64,000 bases of DNA from Acetobacter syzygii (GCF_000964225.1 NZ_BAMZ01000014.1:62001-126000), one strand, 5' to 3'; shown: positions 45,468 through 56,618, numbered from the stretch's first letter. Notes: generated by a model not told the origin, from the letters alone. Made by a program: numbers and translations.

Positions 45468-47663
45468 ATGCTGTTCCTGTCTGTCAGCCTGCAAACAGAG
45501 GCCTGTATACCGTCCGTGTCCAGCCCCCCATCCTTCACATCCGCTTCGGCTCCGCAATGGGCAAATGCACCAGCGCTTCTGGCCCTGCAAGCGCCACTGG
45601 ACAGCCTGAGTGGCGTTAATGTGGCACGGTCGCGGCTTTTGGCCAAAATTGCTGGAGGGTCGCGGGTCATGGACCTGCTGTTCTGCCTGCCAGAAAGCGT
45701 GACTGACCGGCGTTTGCGCCCCGCCCTTGCACAACTCAGGGCTGACACGATTGCAACCGTTTCTGGCACGGTGCTGGATGTACGCCCCCCAGCCCCCCGC
45801 ACCCGCCAGCCATGGCGCGCCACCCTTTCCGACGAAACGGGTTTACTGGAGATCGCTTTTTTTTCCCCATGGCAGGCAAAGCAGGCCATCAAGGGGGCAC
45901 AGATTGCCGTATCGGGCAAAATAGAGCGGTTTGGCGAGCGCCTGTGCATGACATCCCCCGACTATCTTTTGCCCGCCCGCCAGATGGAGCGCATTCCCTT
46001 ACTCGACCCCGTGTGGCCACTCACTGCGGGTCTATTTGCAGGGCAGGTACGCCAAGCCATGGCCGCAGCACTGGCCCTGCTCCCCCCAGACCTGCCGGAA
46101 TGGCATGACCCTGCTCTGATCAGCCAAAAAAACTGGCCAGAATTTGCCACGGCACTGGCATGGATGCACAAACCCGATACCATTCCCCAAAGCCAGAGCG
46201 GTACACAATGGCAGGCAGACCGCGACCGCGCGCGGACCAGACTGGCCTGTGATGAACTTCTGGCAGACCAACTGGCCATGCGTATTGCCAAGCAGGCCTC
46301 CCGCAGTCGCCCCGGGCGCAGCCTGCTGGGCAATGGCGTTTTACAACAACAAGCACTGGCAGCCTTTGGCCACCCACTTACACCGGGGCAAAAATATGTG
46401 CTGCGCCAGATAGAAGCCGATATGGCAGCACCGCACCGCATGAGCCGATTACTCCAAGGGGATGTGGGAGCAGGCAAAACACTGGTTGCACTGCTGGCCA
46501 TGCTCCGTGCGGCCGAGGCCGGAGTTCAGGCAGCCATTATGGCTCCGACCGAAATTCTGGCCCGCCAGCACGCAGCAACATTTACGCGCCTTTCCCCCGT
46601 GCCGGTGGCATTTTTGTGCAGTTCAGTCAAAGGCAAGGCCCGCAAGCAGGCACTGGCGGATATGGCAGACGGCACAGCCAAACTGGTAGTGGGCACCCAT
46701 GCACTGGTGCAGGAGACCGTAAAGTTTGCCGATCTGGGGTTAGCCGTTGTGGATGAGCAACATCGGTTTGGCGTGGACCAGCGCCTGACACTGGTGGAAA
46801 AAGGCCATCATGCGGACATGCTGGTGATGACCGCAACCCCTATCCCCCGCACCCTGCTGCTCACCCAGTTTGGGGACATGCAGGTCAGCCGCCTAGAAGG
46901 CAAACCATCGGGCCGCAAACCCATTCGCACGTCTTTGCACAGCCTGAATGCCATGAATGACATTCTGGAAGGCATTGCCCGCGCCTTGCAGGCTGGAGCG
47001 CAGATTTTTTGGGTCTGCCCTCTGGTTTCGGAAAGCGAGGCGTTGGATATTGCCGCAGCCGAAGCCCGGCAGGCTGTTCTGATCGACAGATTTGGGGACA
47101 TGGTGGGGCTGGCCCATGGACGGCAGGATACAAACGTGCGTGAACAGGCGCTACAGGACTTTGCCAGCGGCAAAACCCGCATCTTGGTCGCTACAACGGT
47201 TATTGAGGTCGGGGTGGATGTGCCCTCAGCGACCATCATGATTATTGAGCACGCCGAACGCTTTGGTCTGGCACAGCTCCACCAGCTCCGGGGGCGCGTA
47301 GGCCGTGGCTCCAAGGCGTCTTATTGCTTAATGCTGCATGAGGAAGGATTGGGCCAAACAGCCCGCCGCCGCCTGAGCTGCCTGCGCGAAACCGAAGATG
47401 GTTTTTTGATTGCGGATGAAGACTTCCGTCTCCGTGGCGGCGGGGAGGCAACTGGCCGAAGGCAGTCTGGCCTGCCAGAATACCGGATGGCACCCGAAGT
47501 TCTGGTCGATCTGCTCCTCAGTACAGCCCATGCTGAAGCAGAACGTATTTTACCAGATATGGAAACGCATGAAGCCAGAACCTACCGCCTGCCCGCACCC
47601 GCCCGCCTGCTGTTGACACTTTTTGGCAAAACGGATGCAGCCCGCATTTTTAATGGCGGCTAA
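45468..47663 (+). CDS. recG: ATP-dependent DNA helicase RecG
   Basis: The protein has 731 residues from ATG 45468; the start is uncertain because no ribosome site is visible and the first 25-30 residues have no family character (GTG 45516 is an alternative). The wedge/OB domain (about 85-180) is followed by Walker A GDVGAGKT, DEQHRFGVDQR (DExQ box), a second RecA-like domain with TTVIEVGVDVP and QLRGRVGRGSKASYCL, and the RecG C-terminal motif DEDFRLRGGGEATGRRQSG, split DEDFRLRGGG and EATGRRQSG. RecG remodels stalled forks and R-loops. Confidence 0.94.
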   Translation: MLFLSVSLQTEACIPSVSSPPSFTSASAPQWANAPALLALQAPLDSLSGVNVARSRLLAKIAGGSRVMDLLFCLPESVTDRRLRPALAQLRADTIATVSGTVLDVRPPAPRTRQPWRATLSDETGLLEIAFFSPWQAKQAIKGAQIAVSGKIERFGERLCMTSPDYLLPARQMERIPLLDPVWPLTAGLFAGQVRQAMAAALALLPPDLPEWHDPALISQKNWPEFATALAWMHKPDTIPQSQSGTQWQADRDRARTRLACDELLADQLAMRIAKQASRSRPGRSLLGNGVLQQQALAAFGHPLTPGQKYVLRQIEADMAAPHRMSRLLQGDVGAGKTLVALLAMLRAAEAGVQAAIMAPTEILARQHAATFTRLSPVPVAFLCSSVKGKARKQALADMADGTAKLVVGTHALVQETVKFADLGLAVVDEQHRFGVDQRLTLVEKGHHADMLVMTATPIPRTLLLTQFGDMQVSRLEGKPSGRKPIRTSLHSLNAMNDILEGIARALQAGAQIFWVCPLVSESEALDIAAAEARQAVLIDRFGDMVGLAHGRQDTNVREQALQDFASGKTRILVATTVIEVGVDVPSATIMIIEHAERFGLAQLHQLRGRVGRGSKASYCLMLHEEGLGQTARRRLSCLRETEDGFLIADEDFRLRGGGEATGRRQSGLPEYRMAPEVLVDLLLSTAHAEAERILPDMETHEARTYRLPAPARLLLTLFGKTDAARIFNGG

Positions 47664-47680
47664 TGTGACCAAAAGCGCGG

Positions 47681-48286
47681 TTAGCCGCCTGTTGCGGCTA
47701 TCCACGCCTTAACCTGCCCTTCCGGATCTGCCTGTTGCGTAAAGGCGGACACGGCGGATACGCAATCTGCCCCCGCCTGCAGGCACAAAGGAGCGCGTTC
47801 AAGCGTAATTCCGCCAATAGCAACCAGTGGCATGGCACCAATCTGCCTTTTCCACTCCCCGAGCCGTTCAACTCCCTGCGGACCAAACGCCATTTTTTTT
47901 AACCGGGTTTCCCATATGGGGCCGAGTGCCACATAATCAGGTTCAAAGGTTAACGCCCGGTCCAGCTCTTCCTGACAATGGGTACTCAAGCCAACCTGTA
48001 ACCGGCCATTGCGGATGGCGGTCATATCAGCGGTATCCAGATCTTCCTGCCCCAGATGAATGTAGGAAAGTCCCTCATCCAGCGCGATCCGCCAAAAATC
48101 GTTCAGGACCAGACATACATCGTGCCGCGCAGCATAGTCACGCGCCAGCCGGACCTGAGCGCGTAGCTCAGGCTCCGGCATATCCTTGACGCGGAGCTGA
48201 ATGAAGCGCGCACCCGCAGCGCCAAGACGGTCCACCCACTGGGCGTTATCCACCACCGGATAAAATTTTTGCGGCAGAGTGCTCAT
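47681..48286 (-). CDS. thiE: Thiamine phosphate synthase
   Basis: This 201-residue TIM-barrel enzyme condenses HMP-PP with the thiazole phosphate. Seen blocks: [18 protein letters not shown] (start of the substrate loop, QLRxKD), [15 protein letters not shown] (ND), IHLGQEDLD (GQ-D), [14 protein letters not shown] (GxST/HS), [10 protein letters not shown] and [21 protein letters not shown], split LVAIGGITL and [12 protein letters not shown]. All family ligands are present. Its start overlaps the thiG stop by four bases. It is last in the thiOSGE operon. Confidence 0.92.
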   Translation of the reverse strand: MSTLPQKFYPVVDNAQWVDRLGAAGARFIQLRVKDMPEPELRAQVRLARDYAARHDVCLVLNDFWRIALDEGLSYIHLGQEDLDTADMTAIRNGRLQVGLSTHCQEELDRALTFEPDYVALGPIWETRLKKMAFGPQGVERLGEWKRQIGAMPLVAIGGITLERAPLCLQAGADCVSAVSAFTQQADPEGQVKAWIAATGG

Positions 48287-49059
48287 CCCAAAAATGCCTT
48301 TCCTGCTACCGGGGTGGACGGCACCGCCATATCCCGCTCTTCCATTGGGTCAGCCATATGTGCCAGCATTCCTGCCTGAACAGCCAGACCAAAAGCCCGC
48401 GCCATGCCAACTGGATCACCAGCTTTGGCCACGGCGGTATTGATCAGAACCGCGTCATACCCCATTTCCAGCGCCTGCGCGGCATGAGAGGGCACACCTA
48501 TGCCCGCATCGACAACCAACGGAACGGACGGAAAATGCGCCCGCATGGCACGCAACCCGAACAGGTTGTTCAACCCCTTGCCGGAGCCAATGGGGGCACC
48601 CCACGGCATAAGCACCTCACACCCGGCTGCCAGCAAGCGTTCGGCCACCACCAGATCTTCTGTTGTGTAAGGAAAGACCTTAAAGCCCTCCTCCGTTAAA
48701 ATCCGGGCTGCCTCTACCAGCCCAAATACATCGGGCTGAAGCGTATCCAGCTCACCTATGACTTCCAGCTTGATCCAGTCCGTACCAAAGACCTCCCGCG
48801 CCATATGGGCGGTCGTTACAGCCTCCTTGACCGTATGGCAGCCTGCCGTATTGGGCAGCACGGGTACGCCCAGTTCCTGCACCAGAGACCAGAACGCCTG
48901 CCCGGCCCGCTCTCCCGCAGATTCGCGCCGGAGGGAGACGGTCAGAACGCCCGGACGGGCCGCCAGAACAGCATCACGCAAAATTTCGGGCGATGGGTAC
49001 TGCGCAGTTCCCAGCATGAGTGCGGAGGACAGCTCCTGCCCATAAAACGATGCCGCCAT
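48283..49059 (-). CDS. thiG: Thiazole synthase
   Basis: Start at ATG 49059 ([19 protein letters not shown]). The protein has 258 residues. Schiff-base Lys is in [11 protein letters not shown] (WIKLEV), and [38 protein letters not shown], split [11 protein letters not shown] and [10 protein letters not shown], are family blocks. ThiG joins DXP, iminoglycine (or glycine from ThiO) and ThiS thiocarboxylate into thiazole phosphate. It starts four bases after the thiS stop. The DAG loop and GGxxPxG phosphate loop are intact. Confidence 0.95.
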   Translation of the reverse strand: MAASFYGQELSSALMLGTAQYPSPEILRDAVLAARPGVLTVSLRRESAGERAGQAFWSLVQELGVPVLPNTAGCHTVKEAVTTAHMAREVFGTDWIKLEVIGELDTLQPDVFGLVEAARILTEEGFKVFPYTTEDLVVAERLLAAGCEVLMPWGAPIGSGKGLNNLFGLRAMRAHFPSVPLVVDAGIGVPSHAAQALEMGYDAVLINTAVAKAGDPVGMARAFGLAVQAGMLAHMADPMEERDMAVPSTPVAGKAFLG

Positions 49060-49063
49060 ACTT

Positions 49064-49261
49064 CTAGCCTCCCTGCATGGGAGCAACAATTTCTACCCTT
49101 GCCCCTGCATCCAGCGCTGCGTGCGCCCGCGCGGTTTTGGGCACAAACTGCCCGTTTAATGCCGTGGCAATGCGCGCACCGGCATATCCCAGCTCATCAA
49201 TCAAGGCCGCCAGTGTACTGGCCGACACCTCCTGTGCCTGATCGTTGACGATTATCTTCAT
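49064..49261 (-). CDS. thiS: Sulfur carrier protein ThiS
   Basis: The protein has 65 residues, a ubiquitin-like sulfur carrier. It starts [21 protein letters not shown], split [11 protein letters not shown] and [10 protein letters not shown], and ends PMQGG, the C-terminal Gly-Gly that is adenylated and thiocarboxylated before sulfur transfer to ThiG. It lies 20 bases after the thiO stop and four bases before thiG. No thiF is in the window. Confidence 0.95.
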   Translation of the reverse strand: MKIIVNDQAQEVSASTLAALIDELGYAGARIATALNGQFVPKTARAHAALDAGARVEIVAPMQGG

Positions 49262-49281
49262 CGGGCATCACTCCTTGGGCC

Positions 49282-50250
49282 TTACGGCCCGAAAATCAGA
49301 TCAGCGGCCTCCCGTGCCCGAGCGGGGGAGAGCAAAAAACCATGACGGTACATGCCATTAACATAGACATGCCGCCCCTGCTGCACCACGCGAGGCATAT
49401 TATCAGGGTAGGAGGGGCGCAGTCCGGTTCCCATTTCCAGAATTTCGGCTTCCGCAAAACCGGGATGAAGTGTCCATGCGGAATTCAGCAGTTCCATCAT
49501 GGAGCGCACGGTCATGCCGCCAGCATTCTCGCTTTCCACCATTGTGGCCCCAACCATGAACACATGGTTATCCCGCGGTACAATGTAAACCGGAATACGC
49601 GGGTGCAGCATACGCACAGGGCGGTGCAGAATAACATCGGGGCAACGCAGCAGCAGCATCTCGCCCCGGACCCCGCGCAGGTAGTCCAACTGGTCACGCA
49701 CATGCAGGCCCGTGCAGTCCACCACCCAGTCAAACCCGCTCTCGTCCAAAGTCTGCGCGGTTGCCAGCACGACCTGCCCCCCCATTTGCAGCAGGCTTTG
49801 TGCCAAGGCTGGTAATGCCTTGCGGGGGTCTACATGCCCTTCATCCGCAAAGAACAGACCTTTTTGAAAACGTCCGGCAAGGTCCGGTTCCAGCCGTGCA
49901 ATATCCGCTTCACCCACGGTTTGAAAATGGGACGTACGCCGCCCAAAACGGGCCAGTTCCCCCACATCGCGCGCAGGCGCCAGAACCAGACTACCTTCCC
50001 GCACCACACCGGGAACGTGGGCAGCCCACCAGTCAACCGAATCGACCGACTGGGCCGTAACTTCCGCCGGAGCAGACTCCGCCTCGCACCAAGGGGCCAG
50101 CATACCCCCTGCCATCCAGGAAGCCCCGGCCCCAACCCGTTCCGCGCAGTCATACAAGGTGACCACACCACCACGTTCGGCCAGTGTTACGGCGGCGGTC
50201 AGGCCCGCCACACCTGCCCCTTTAACCAGAATGCGCGGTTTGCCGTTCAT
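49282..50250 (-). CDS. thiO: Glycine oxidase ThiO
   Basis: Start at ATG 50250 (MNGKPRILVKGAGVAG), with a CAGGG ribosome-like site; the frame stays open to 50316. The protein has 322 residues. FAD-binding ILVKGAGVAGLTAAVTLAE holds GxGxxG. VVDCTGLHVRDQL and a final GLRPSYPDNMPRVVQQGRHVYVNGMYRHG, split GLRPSYPDNMPRV and VYVNGMYRHG, give the DAAO-family substrate region. It oxidises glycine to the imine needed by ThiG. It heads the thiOSGE operon; no TPP-riboswitch (THI box) sequence was seen upstream. Confidence 0.9.
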   Translation of the reverse strand: MNGKPRILVKGAGVAGLTAAVTLAERGGVVTLYDCAERVGAGASWMAGGMLAPWCEAESAPAEVTAQSVDSVDWWAAHVPGVVREGSLVLAPARDVGELARFGRRTSHFQTVGEADIARLEPDLAGRFQKGLFFADEGHVDPRKALPALAQSLLQMGGQVVLATAQTLDESGFDWVVDCTGLHVRDQLDYLRGVRGEMLLLRCPDVILHRPVRMLHPRIPVYIVPRDNHVFMVGATMVESENAGGMTVRSMMELLNSAWTLHPGFAEAEILEMGTGLRPSYPDNMPRVVQQGRHVYVNGMYRHGFLLSPARAREAADLIFGP

Positions 50251-50302
50251 AAGCCCTGCTTTCCACTGTGTGCCTGTTTGGCACATGTTATGCGATATGC
50301 GC

Positions 50303-50314
50303 GTGTTATAACAC
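50303..50314. promoter_or_regulatory. 12-bp perfect palindrome upstream of thiO
   Basis: GTGTTATAACAC is a perfect palindrome, located 53 bases before the thiO start and 42 bases after the DUF3429 stop. Perfect 12-mers like this in an intergenic leader are candidate operator half-sites. It also has an AT-rich core that could be part of a promoter -10. No matching regulator is known from the window. Confidence 0.35.
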
Positions 50315-50355
50315 AAACGGCGCGCACCTTAACGCTCCGCCTCCCTGCCTGTCCT

Positions 50356-52297
<1,942 letters not shown>

Positions 52298-52324
52298 GAG
52301 CGCCATAACGCTCCAAGCACTCTG

Positions 52325-52360
52325 GCCGGTCCCCCTTTAATGAGGGGGACCGGCTTTTTT
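52325..52360 (+). terminator. Strong rho-independent terminator after eno
   Basis: GCCGGTCCCCC (52325-52335) pairs perfectly with GGGGGACCGGC (52344-52354), with an eight-base loop, followed by TTTTTT. It lies 27 bases after the eno stop. Confidence 0.93.
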
Positions 52361-52460
52361 GTGCACAACGCACTTTCCCACAGCGCCTAATATGGGTTAG
52401 ACATTACTGAGTATTTATCTCTCTCTGTCACCACACCTTAAGGCTAGGAGCTGACCAAAA

Positions 52461-52790
52461 GTGCAGATTGGCCGTTTCTTCCGCCGTGTTATTCGGGCTG
52501 TGGTGCCCCCTTTGGCGTTTTTAAGCATTGCTGGCTATTTTGGCTGGAACGCAACACAGGGCGAGCATGGTATGCACGCATACCAGCAACAACTGGGGCT
52601 ACTGGAGCAGGCCAAGCAGGCACGTTCGGATGCACAGGCCGAGCAAAACGCATGGAAGCGCCGCGTTAATGGCCTGCGGGAAAACACGCTGGATACGGAT
52701 ATTCTGGACGAACGCGCACGCGCCATGCTGAACATGGCCAACCGGAACGATGTTGTTGTACCCTACGACCGGCGCGATCCGCTTTTTTAA
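52461..52790 (+). CDS. FtsB/DivIC-type septum formation initiator
   Basis: The protein has 109 residues from GTG 52461, with AGGAG about ten bases upstream. A short cytoplasmic basic start (QIGRFFRRVIR), one membrane helix (about 13-29), then a coiled coil (about 40-75, LGLLEQAKQARSDAQAEQNA), and a C-terminal ILDERARAMLNMANRNDVVV that matches the FtsB-like end. FtsB, FtsL and FtsQ form the divisome subcomplex. It lies downstream of eno, as in many alphaproteobacteria, behind a strong terminator, so it needs its own promoter. Confidence 0.85.
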   Translation: MQIGRFFRRVIRAVVPPLAFLSIAGYFGWNATQGEHGMHAYQQQLGLLEQAKQARSDAQAEQNAWKRRVNGLRENTLDTDILDERARAMLNMANRNDVVVPYDRRDPLF

Positions 52791-52848
52791 AACCCGGACC
52801 GGTTTTTTTACCTTAATTCCAGCCCGACTCTATTGGACATTACGACAC

Positions 52849-52880
52849 AAAAAAACGGCGCTCTGGAGCGCCGTTTTTTT
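52849..52880. terminator. Bidirectional rho-independent terminator
   Basis: CGGCGCTC (52856-52863) pairs with GAGCGCCG (52866-52873), flanked by an A run on the left and seven T on the right. It serves the ftsB-like gene on the plus strand and rpmG on the minus strand, which converge here. A weaker AAAACC / GGTTTT hairpin directly after the ftsB-like stop (52789-52806) may add to it. Confidence 0.9.
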
Positions 52881-52903
52881 ACACCATACCGATATGGCCA
52901 AAA

Positions 52904-53071
52904 TTACTTAATTTTGGCTTCACGGAATACGACGTGCTTGCGTGCAACCGGGTCGTACTTCTTCAGTTCCATTTTACCCGTGTGTGCACGAGCGTTTTTC
53001 TTGGTCACATAGAAGTAACCGGTGTCAGCCGTCGAGACGAGACGGATCTTGATGACGTTGGTCTTGGCCAT
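52904..53071 (-). CDS. rpmG: 50S ribosomal protein L33
   Basis: This 55-residue ribosomal protein was read directly from the DNA: it begins [20 protein letters not shown] and ends in VVFREAKIK, with [18 protein letters not shown] in the middle. The Cys-free (C-minus) form of L33 is present, so it does not bind zinc. GAGGAAG is the ribosome site just before the ATG. It converges on the ftsB-like gene with a shared terminator and is divergent from moeA. A short hairpin lies in its 5' leader (53098-53116). Confidence 0.95.
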   Translation of the reverse strand: MAKTNVIKIRLVSTADTGYFYVTKKNARAHTGKMELKKYDPVARKHVVFREAKIK

Positions 53072-53097
53072 GACTTCCTCAGCAGAACATATTTACA

Positions 53098-53116
53098 GAG
53101 CCGGTCCATACGGCTC
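53098..53116. other. Small hairpin in the rpmG leader
   Basis: GAGCCG (53098-53103) pairs with CGGCTC (53111-53116) around a seven-base loop. It lies 26 bases upstream of the rpmG start and could form in its 5' leader, or may be part of the divergent rpmG / moeA promoter region. Confidence 0.4.
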
Positions 53117-53215
53117 CGGCGGTGTTCAAGTTGCGGCAAAATGCGCATACAAAGGCAAAAGGTCAAGCTTTCTTACATCAATATGGCGCCGCGAACGCCA
53201 AAAGGAGACGATTTC

Positions 53216-54412
53216 ATGCTGGATGTGGCAACCGCGCGGGCCAGAATTCTGGAAAACCTGCCATCCTGTGGGCAGGAAACAGTGGCCCTGACAGCAGCTT
53301 GTGGCCGCATTCTGGCGCAGGATGTTCACGCGCGCCGGGCCAACCCACCTGTTTGTGTATCCGCCATGGACGGATACGCCGTTCAGGCCGCAGATGCTTC
53401 CGCAGGAGCAACCCTGACAGTTATTGATGAAGCCCCCGCTGGCAGGCCTTCCAGCCGGACTGTGGTGTCTGGCACATGCATTCGTATTTATACTGGCAGT
53501 CAGGTTCCTGACGGGGCTGATGCCATTGTCATACAGGAAAACACCGAGCGGACCGACCAGACAGTCACCCTGACCCAGGCCGCACACACAGGTCAGTTCA
53601 TTCGCAAACAGGGGCAGGATTTTGCGCAAGGTGCTGTGCTGCTGACCGCAGGCAGCAGACTCGGCCCACGGGATATCGGGCTGGCAGCCGCTGGTGGTCT
53701 GGTCTGGCTGCCAGTCCGCCGCCGCCCCCGCGTGGGTATTCTGGCAACAGGAGATGAAATACTCCTCCCCGGTGATACAGCCCCCCCCGATGGCATTTTC
53801 AACTCTGCCTCCTTCATGCTCTCAGCCCTGCTTACGCAGGAAGGGGCGGAAGCCATTGTGCTGCCCATAGCGCGCGATAACGCAAGCTCACTCTCCTCTG
53901 CTTTTGCCCATACCCATGATCTGGACATGCTGATCACCATTGGCGGAGCAAGCGTGGGCACCTACGACCTTGTACGCTCCACGTTGGAAGCAGAAGGACT
54001 GATCCAGAATTTCTGGAAAATAGCCATGCGTCCGGGTAAACCTCTTATGTCTGGCACGCTCAGGGGAATGCCTGTGCTGGGTTTGCCGGGCAATCCCGTG
54101 GCCGTTCTGGTTTGCAGTATGGTGTTTGTGCTACCCGCCCTCCACAAACTTATGGGGCGCTCTGCCTCCAACACACCAGACATGCAAACAGCCCTGCTGG
54201 GAGCAGACGTGAAAGAAAACGACCAGCGGCAGGACTTTTTACGCGCGACACTCCACACCAACGAAACGGGGCAACTGGTCGCCACTCCCTTTACCCGCCA
54301 AGACTCCGCTCAATTGAACATTCTGGCGCAAAGTCAGGCTCTGGTCATACGTACACCGCACGCAGCAGCCCAAAAAGCAGGAACACCTTGCAGCATCCTG
54401 CGGCTCCCCTGA
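53216..54412 (+). CDS. moeA: Molybdopterin molybdotransferase MoeA
   Basis: Start at ATG 53216 ([12 protein letters not shown]), with AAGGAGA about six bases upstream; the frame extends further 5'. The protein has 398 residues. It has [13 protein letters not shown] (conserved early MDGYA), [21 protein letters not shown] (split [10 protein letters not shown] and [10 protein letters not shown]), [13 protein letters not shown] and [10 protein letters not shown]...[10 protein letters not shown], the metal and pterin region. MoeA inserts molybdate into adenylylated molybdopterin. It is divergent from rpmG and is followed by lexA after 85 bases with a separate promoter. Confidence 0.94.
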   Translation: MLDVATARARILENLPSCGQETVALTAACGRILAQDVHARRANPPVCVSAMDGYAVQAADASAGATLTVIDEAPAGRPSSRTVVSGTCIRIYTGSQVPDGADAIVIQENTERTDQTVTLTQAAHTGQFIRKQGQDFAQGAVLLTAGSRLGPRDIGLAAAGGLVWLPVRRRPRVGILATGDEILLPGDTAPPDGIFNSASFMLSALLTQEGAEAIVLPIARDNASSLSSAFAHTHDLDMLITIGGASVGTYDLVRSTLEAEGLIQNFWKIAMRPGKPLMSGTLRGMPVLGLPGNPVAVLVCSMVFVLPALHKLMGRSASNTPDMQTALLGADVKENDQRQDFLRATLHTNETGQLVATPFTRQDSAQLNILAQSQALVIRTPHAAAQKAGTPCSILRLP

Positions 54413-54420
54413 ATTAAACA

Positions 54421-54448
54421 TTGACAAAAACAAGAACCTACATAGAAC
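54421..54448 (+). promoter_or_regulatory. lexA promoter with alphaproteobacterial LexA operator
   Basis: A -35 TTGACA (54421-54426) and a -10-like TAGAAC (54443-54448), 16 bases apart, precede lexA. The direct repeat GAAC-N7-GAAC (54434-54437 and 54445-54448) fills the spacer and the -10. This is the reverse complement of GTTC-N7-GTTC, the known LexA box of alphaproteobacteria, so LexA would repress its own gene. The exact transcription start is inferred. Confidence 0.85.
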
Positions 54449-54497
54449 AAACTATGAGATTTATATTCCATTCCGAACTGACAGGCCGAGGTGCGAG

Positions 54498-55151
54498 ATG
54501 CTGACCAGAAAACAGCACAAGCTTCTTCTTTTTATTGATTCGCACCTCAAACAGACCGGCTTTTCCCCCTCGTTTGATGAAATGCGCGAGGCTATGGGCC
54601 TACGCTCCAAGTCCGGTATTCATCGCCTGATTTCTGGTCTGGAAGAACGGGGTTTTCTGCGCCGTCACCACCACCGCGCCCGGGCGCTGGAGGTTATTCA
54701 ACTCCCGGAAATGGAGGACGAACTGCCCTCCAACGTTATTCGCGGCAGCTTTACCCGGCAAAAACAGGATTCCATCAAAATTCCCCTCTATGGGCGTATT
54801 GCCGCTGGCCTGCCGATTGAAGCCATGGCAGATACCTCGAACTCCCTGTCCATCCCTGCCGATATGCTGGGGAGCGGGGATTATTATGCGCTAGAAGTCG
54901 CTGGGGATTCCATGATCGAGGCCGGGATCCTCGATGGTGATCAGGTCATTATTAAAAAATCCGATCAGGCAGAAAACGGGCAGATTGTGGTTGCTCTGAT
55001 TGACAATCAGGAAGTCACGCTCAAGCGTTTACGCCGCAAAGGCAACATGATTGCGCTGGAACCTGCCAATGCCCGATACGAAACACGGATTGTCCCTGCA
55101 GAACGGTTGCATATTCAGGGCCATCTGGCCGGATTGATCCGCCATTACTAG
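54498..55151 (+). CDS. lexA: LexA repressor
   Basis: The protein has 217 residues. A winged helix DNA-binding domain (1-65) has [24 protein letters not shown] split [14 protein letters not shown] and [10 protein letters not shown]. Auto-cleavage site Ala103-Gly104 lies in [12 protein letters not shown], and the Ser-Lys dyad is Ser138 ([10 protein letters not shown]) and Lys176 (EVTLKRL). RecA-stimulated self-cleavage starts the SOS response. The gene is preceded by its own operator (54434-54448). mfd, recG and uvrC are in the window but showed no such box in the upstream regions I checked. Confidence 0.96.
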   Translation: MLTRKQHKLLLFIDSHLKQTGFSPSFDEMREAMGLRSKSGIHRLISGLEERGFLRRHHHRARALEVIQLPEMEDELPSNVIRGSFTRQKQDSIKIPLYGRIAAGLPIEAMADTSNSLSIPADMLGSGDYYALEVAGDSMIEAGILDGDQVIIKKSDQAENGQIVVALIDNQEVTLKRLRRKGNMIALEPANARYETRIVPAERLHIQGHLAGLIRHY

Positions 55152-55202
55152 ATGGAGTGAATACTCCATCCCCATTGATGATATGGCCTGTGCCTTACAA
55201 CA

Positions 55203-56618
55203 TTAAGGGTCAGGCCGAAGGAGCGGTGCACAAACATCCTCCCACGCCGGAAAACGCGCTGCCACGGCAGATACGCTCTCCGGCGTAACCTGCTTAAGAT
55301 GTTCAACTTCTGCCAGAATACGCACGTGCCCCTTGTGGGCAATGGTCTGGCTATTTGCGTTATTGAGCGGTCCATTCAGCACAACGCCTGCAACAGCAAC
55401 ACCCCTGCTTTTTAACGCCTGTATGCTTAACAGGGTATGATTGAGTGTGCCCAGCCCACTGCGGGCGACCAGCACAACAGGCAGCCCCCATTGCACTGCC
55501 AGATCCAGCATCATCACTGTATCTGTTACAGGAACCATCAGGCCACCGGCTCCCTCCACCACCAAAACCTTACCCTCTTCCACCCTGGGCAGCACAAGTT
55601 GGGCAGGATCTATGTGTACGCCTTCCGCCTCAGCCGCGGCCTGCGGTGAAAGAGAGGCCTGAAATGCCCCCGCGGGAGGAAAGCACAAAGGCTGGCCCGC
55701 CAGATCGGCCACCGTGCAGGTGTCCCCTTCCTCATCTGCCAGACCACTTTGCAGGGGCTTCCAGTATGCAGCCTGCCAACGTTTAACCAAGCAGGCAGAC
55801 ACAAATGTTTTGCCCACCCCTGTGTCCGTACCTGTTACAAAAACACCTGCAACCGGCGGTTTACGGAAACAGCCATACGCCAACTCCCACGTCATCGACG
55901 CTCCCATCTGATCCAAACGGCAGACTACGCGACGGAGCATCCCGGCCCCCATAGGCTTACGCCCCTTCTGGGGAACAGATGCGCCGGTGGCTTTAAGGTG
56001 TTTGATAAACCCAAGTGCATTACCAAAAACCTGCACGCAGTGTTCACGCTCCCACAGGCCAGAATACAGGTGTGGTATCCACCCATGTAACTGCGCATGG
56101 TCGGGATAAACAGGTGTGGCGGCCTGAGCACCTTCTGCCGCACAGGCGGCCTTCCACTCTGCAAAGGTGCCTGCGAGCAAAGTCGATACCGCTAACACGC
56201 CCCTCGGAGCCAACATATCGCCAAGGCGGGCCATAACCTGCTCTGGTTGTTCCAGCCATTGCATGACAAGATTGCCACAGATTACGTCAAACGGTCCGTC
56301 AACCGTTGGGTGGGCTGCATCCATCAACTTGAAGGTTGTTGAAGGCGGTGTATTGCGCCTGGCCCGTTCGAGCATATGGGGCGCAAAATCGGTTGCCACA
56401 ATCTGTGCCTCTGGCCAAAGCCGAGCGAGTTGTGCGGTCAGCAGGCCGGTCCCACAGCCTATTTCCAAAATACGTTCCGGTTTTCTGCCCGCCAATATGC
56501 GTACAAGCCGTTCTGCCAGCGTCCGCGCTGCAAGGCGCTGCATGGTTGCAGCGCCTTCATATCCATCGGCCTGATCAAAACTGTGCCGTATGCGCTCCCT
56601 GTACGATGTGCCGGTCAT
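55203..56618 (-). CDS. bioCD: BioC-BioD fusion: malonyl-ACP O-methyltransferase + dethiobiotin synthetase
   Basis: This single 471-residue frame joins two enzymes. Residues about 1-253 are BioC: FDQADGYEGAATMQRL, a SAM loop ILEIGCGTGLLTAQLA (50-65), and NLVMQWLEQP. Residues about 257-471 are BioD: Walker A VTGTDTGVGKT (261-271), substrate KPLQSG, and VVEGAGGLMVPV. The junction (about 245-258) has no stop or frameshift sign. BioC masks malonyl-ACP as a methyl ester to start pimelate synthesis; BioD closes the ureido ring near the end. Coupling the second and second-to-last steps in one protein is unusual. It follows the esterase gene directly. Confidence 0.9.
   Translation of the reverse strand: MTGTSYRERIRHSFDQADGYEGAATMQRLAARTLAERLVRILAGRKPERILEIGCGTGLLTAQLARLWPEAQIVATDFAPHMLERARRNTPPSTTFKLMDAAHPTVDGPFDVICGNLVMQWLEQPEQVMARLGDMLAPRGVLAVSTLLAGTFAEWKAACAAEGAQAATPVYPDHAQLHGWIPHLYSGLWEREHCVQVFGNALGFIKHLKATGASVPQKGRKPMGAGMLRRVVCRLDQMGASMTWELAYGCFRKPPVAGVFVTGTDTGVGKTFVSACLVKRWQAAYWKPLQSGLADEEGDTCTVADLAGQPLCFPPAGAFQASLSPQAAAEAEGVHIDPAQLVLPRVEEGKVLVVEGAGGLMVPVTDTVMMLDLAVQWGLPVVLVARSGLGTLNHTLLSIQALKSRGVAVAGVVLNGPLNNANSQTIAHKGHVRILAEVEHLKQVTPESVSAVAARFPAWEDVCAPLLRPDP

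Noticed and set aside
53022-53629. Overlapping frames on both strands around rpmG and the moeA start
   Set aside because: They are shadows; the 55-codon rpmG and moeA from 53216 explain the region.
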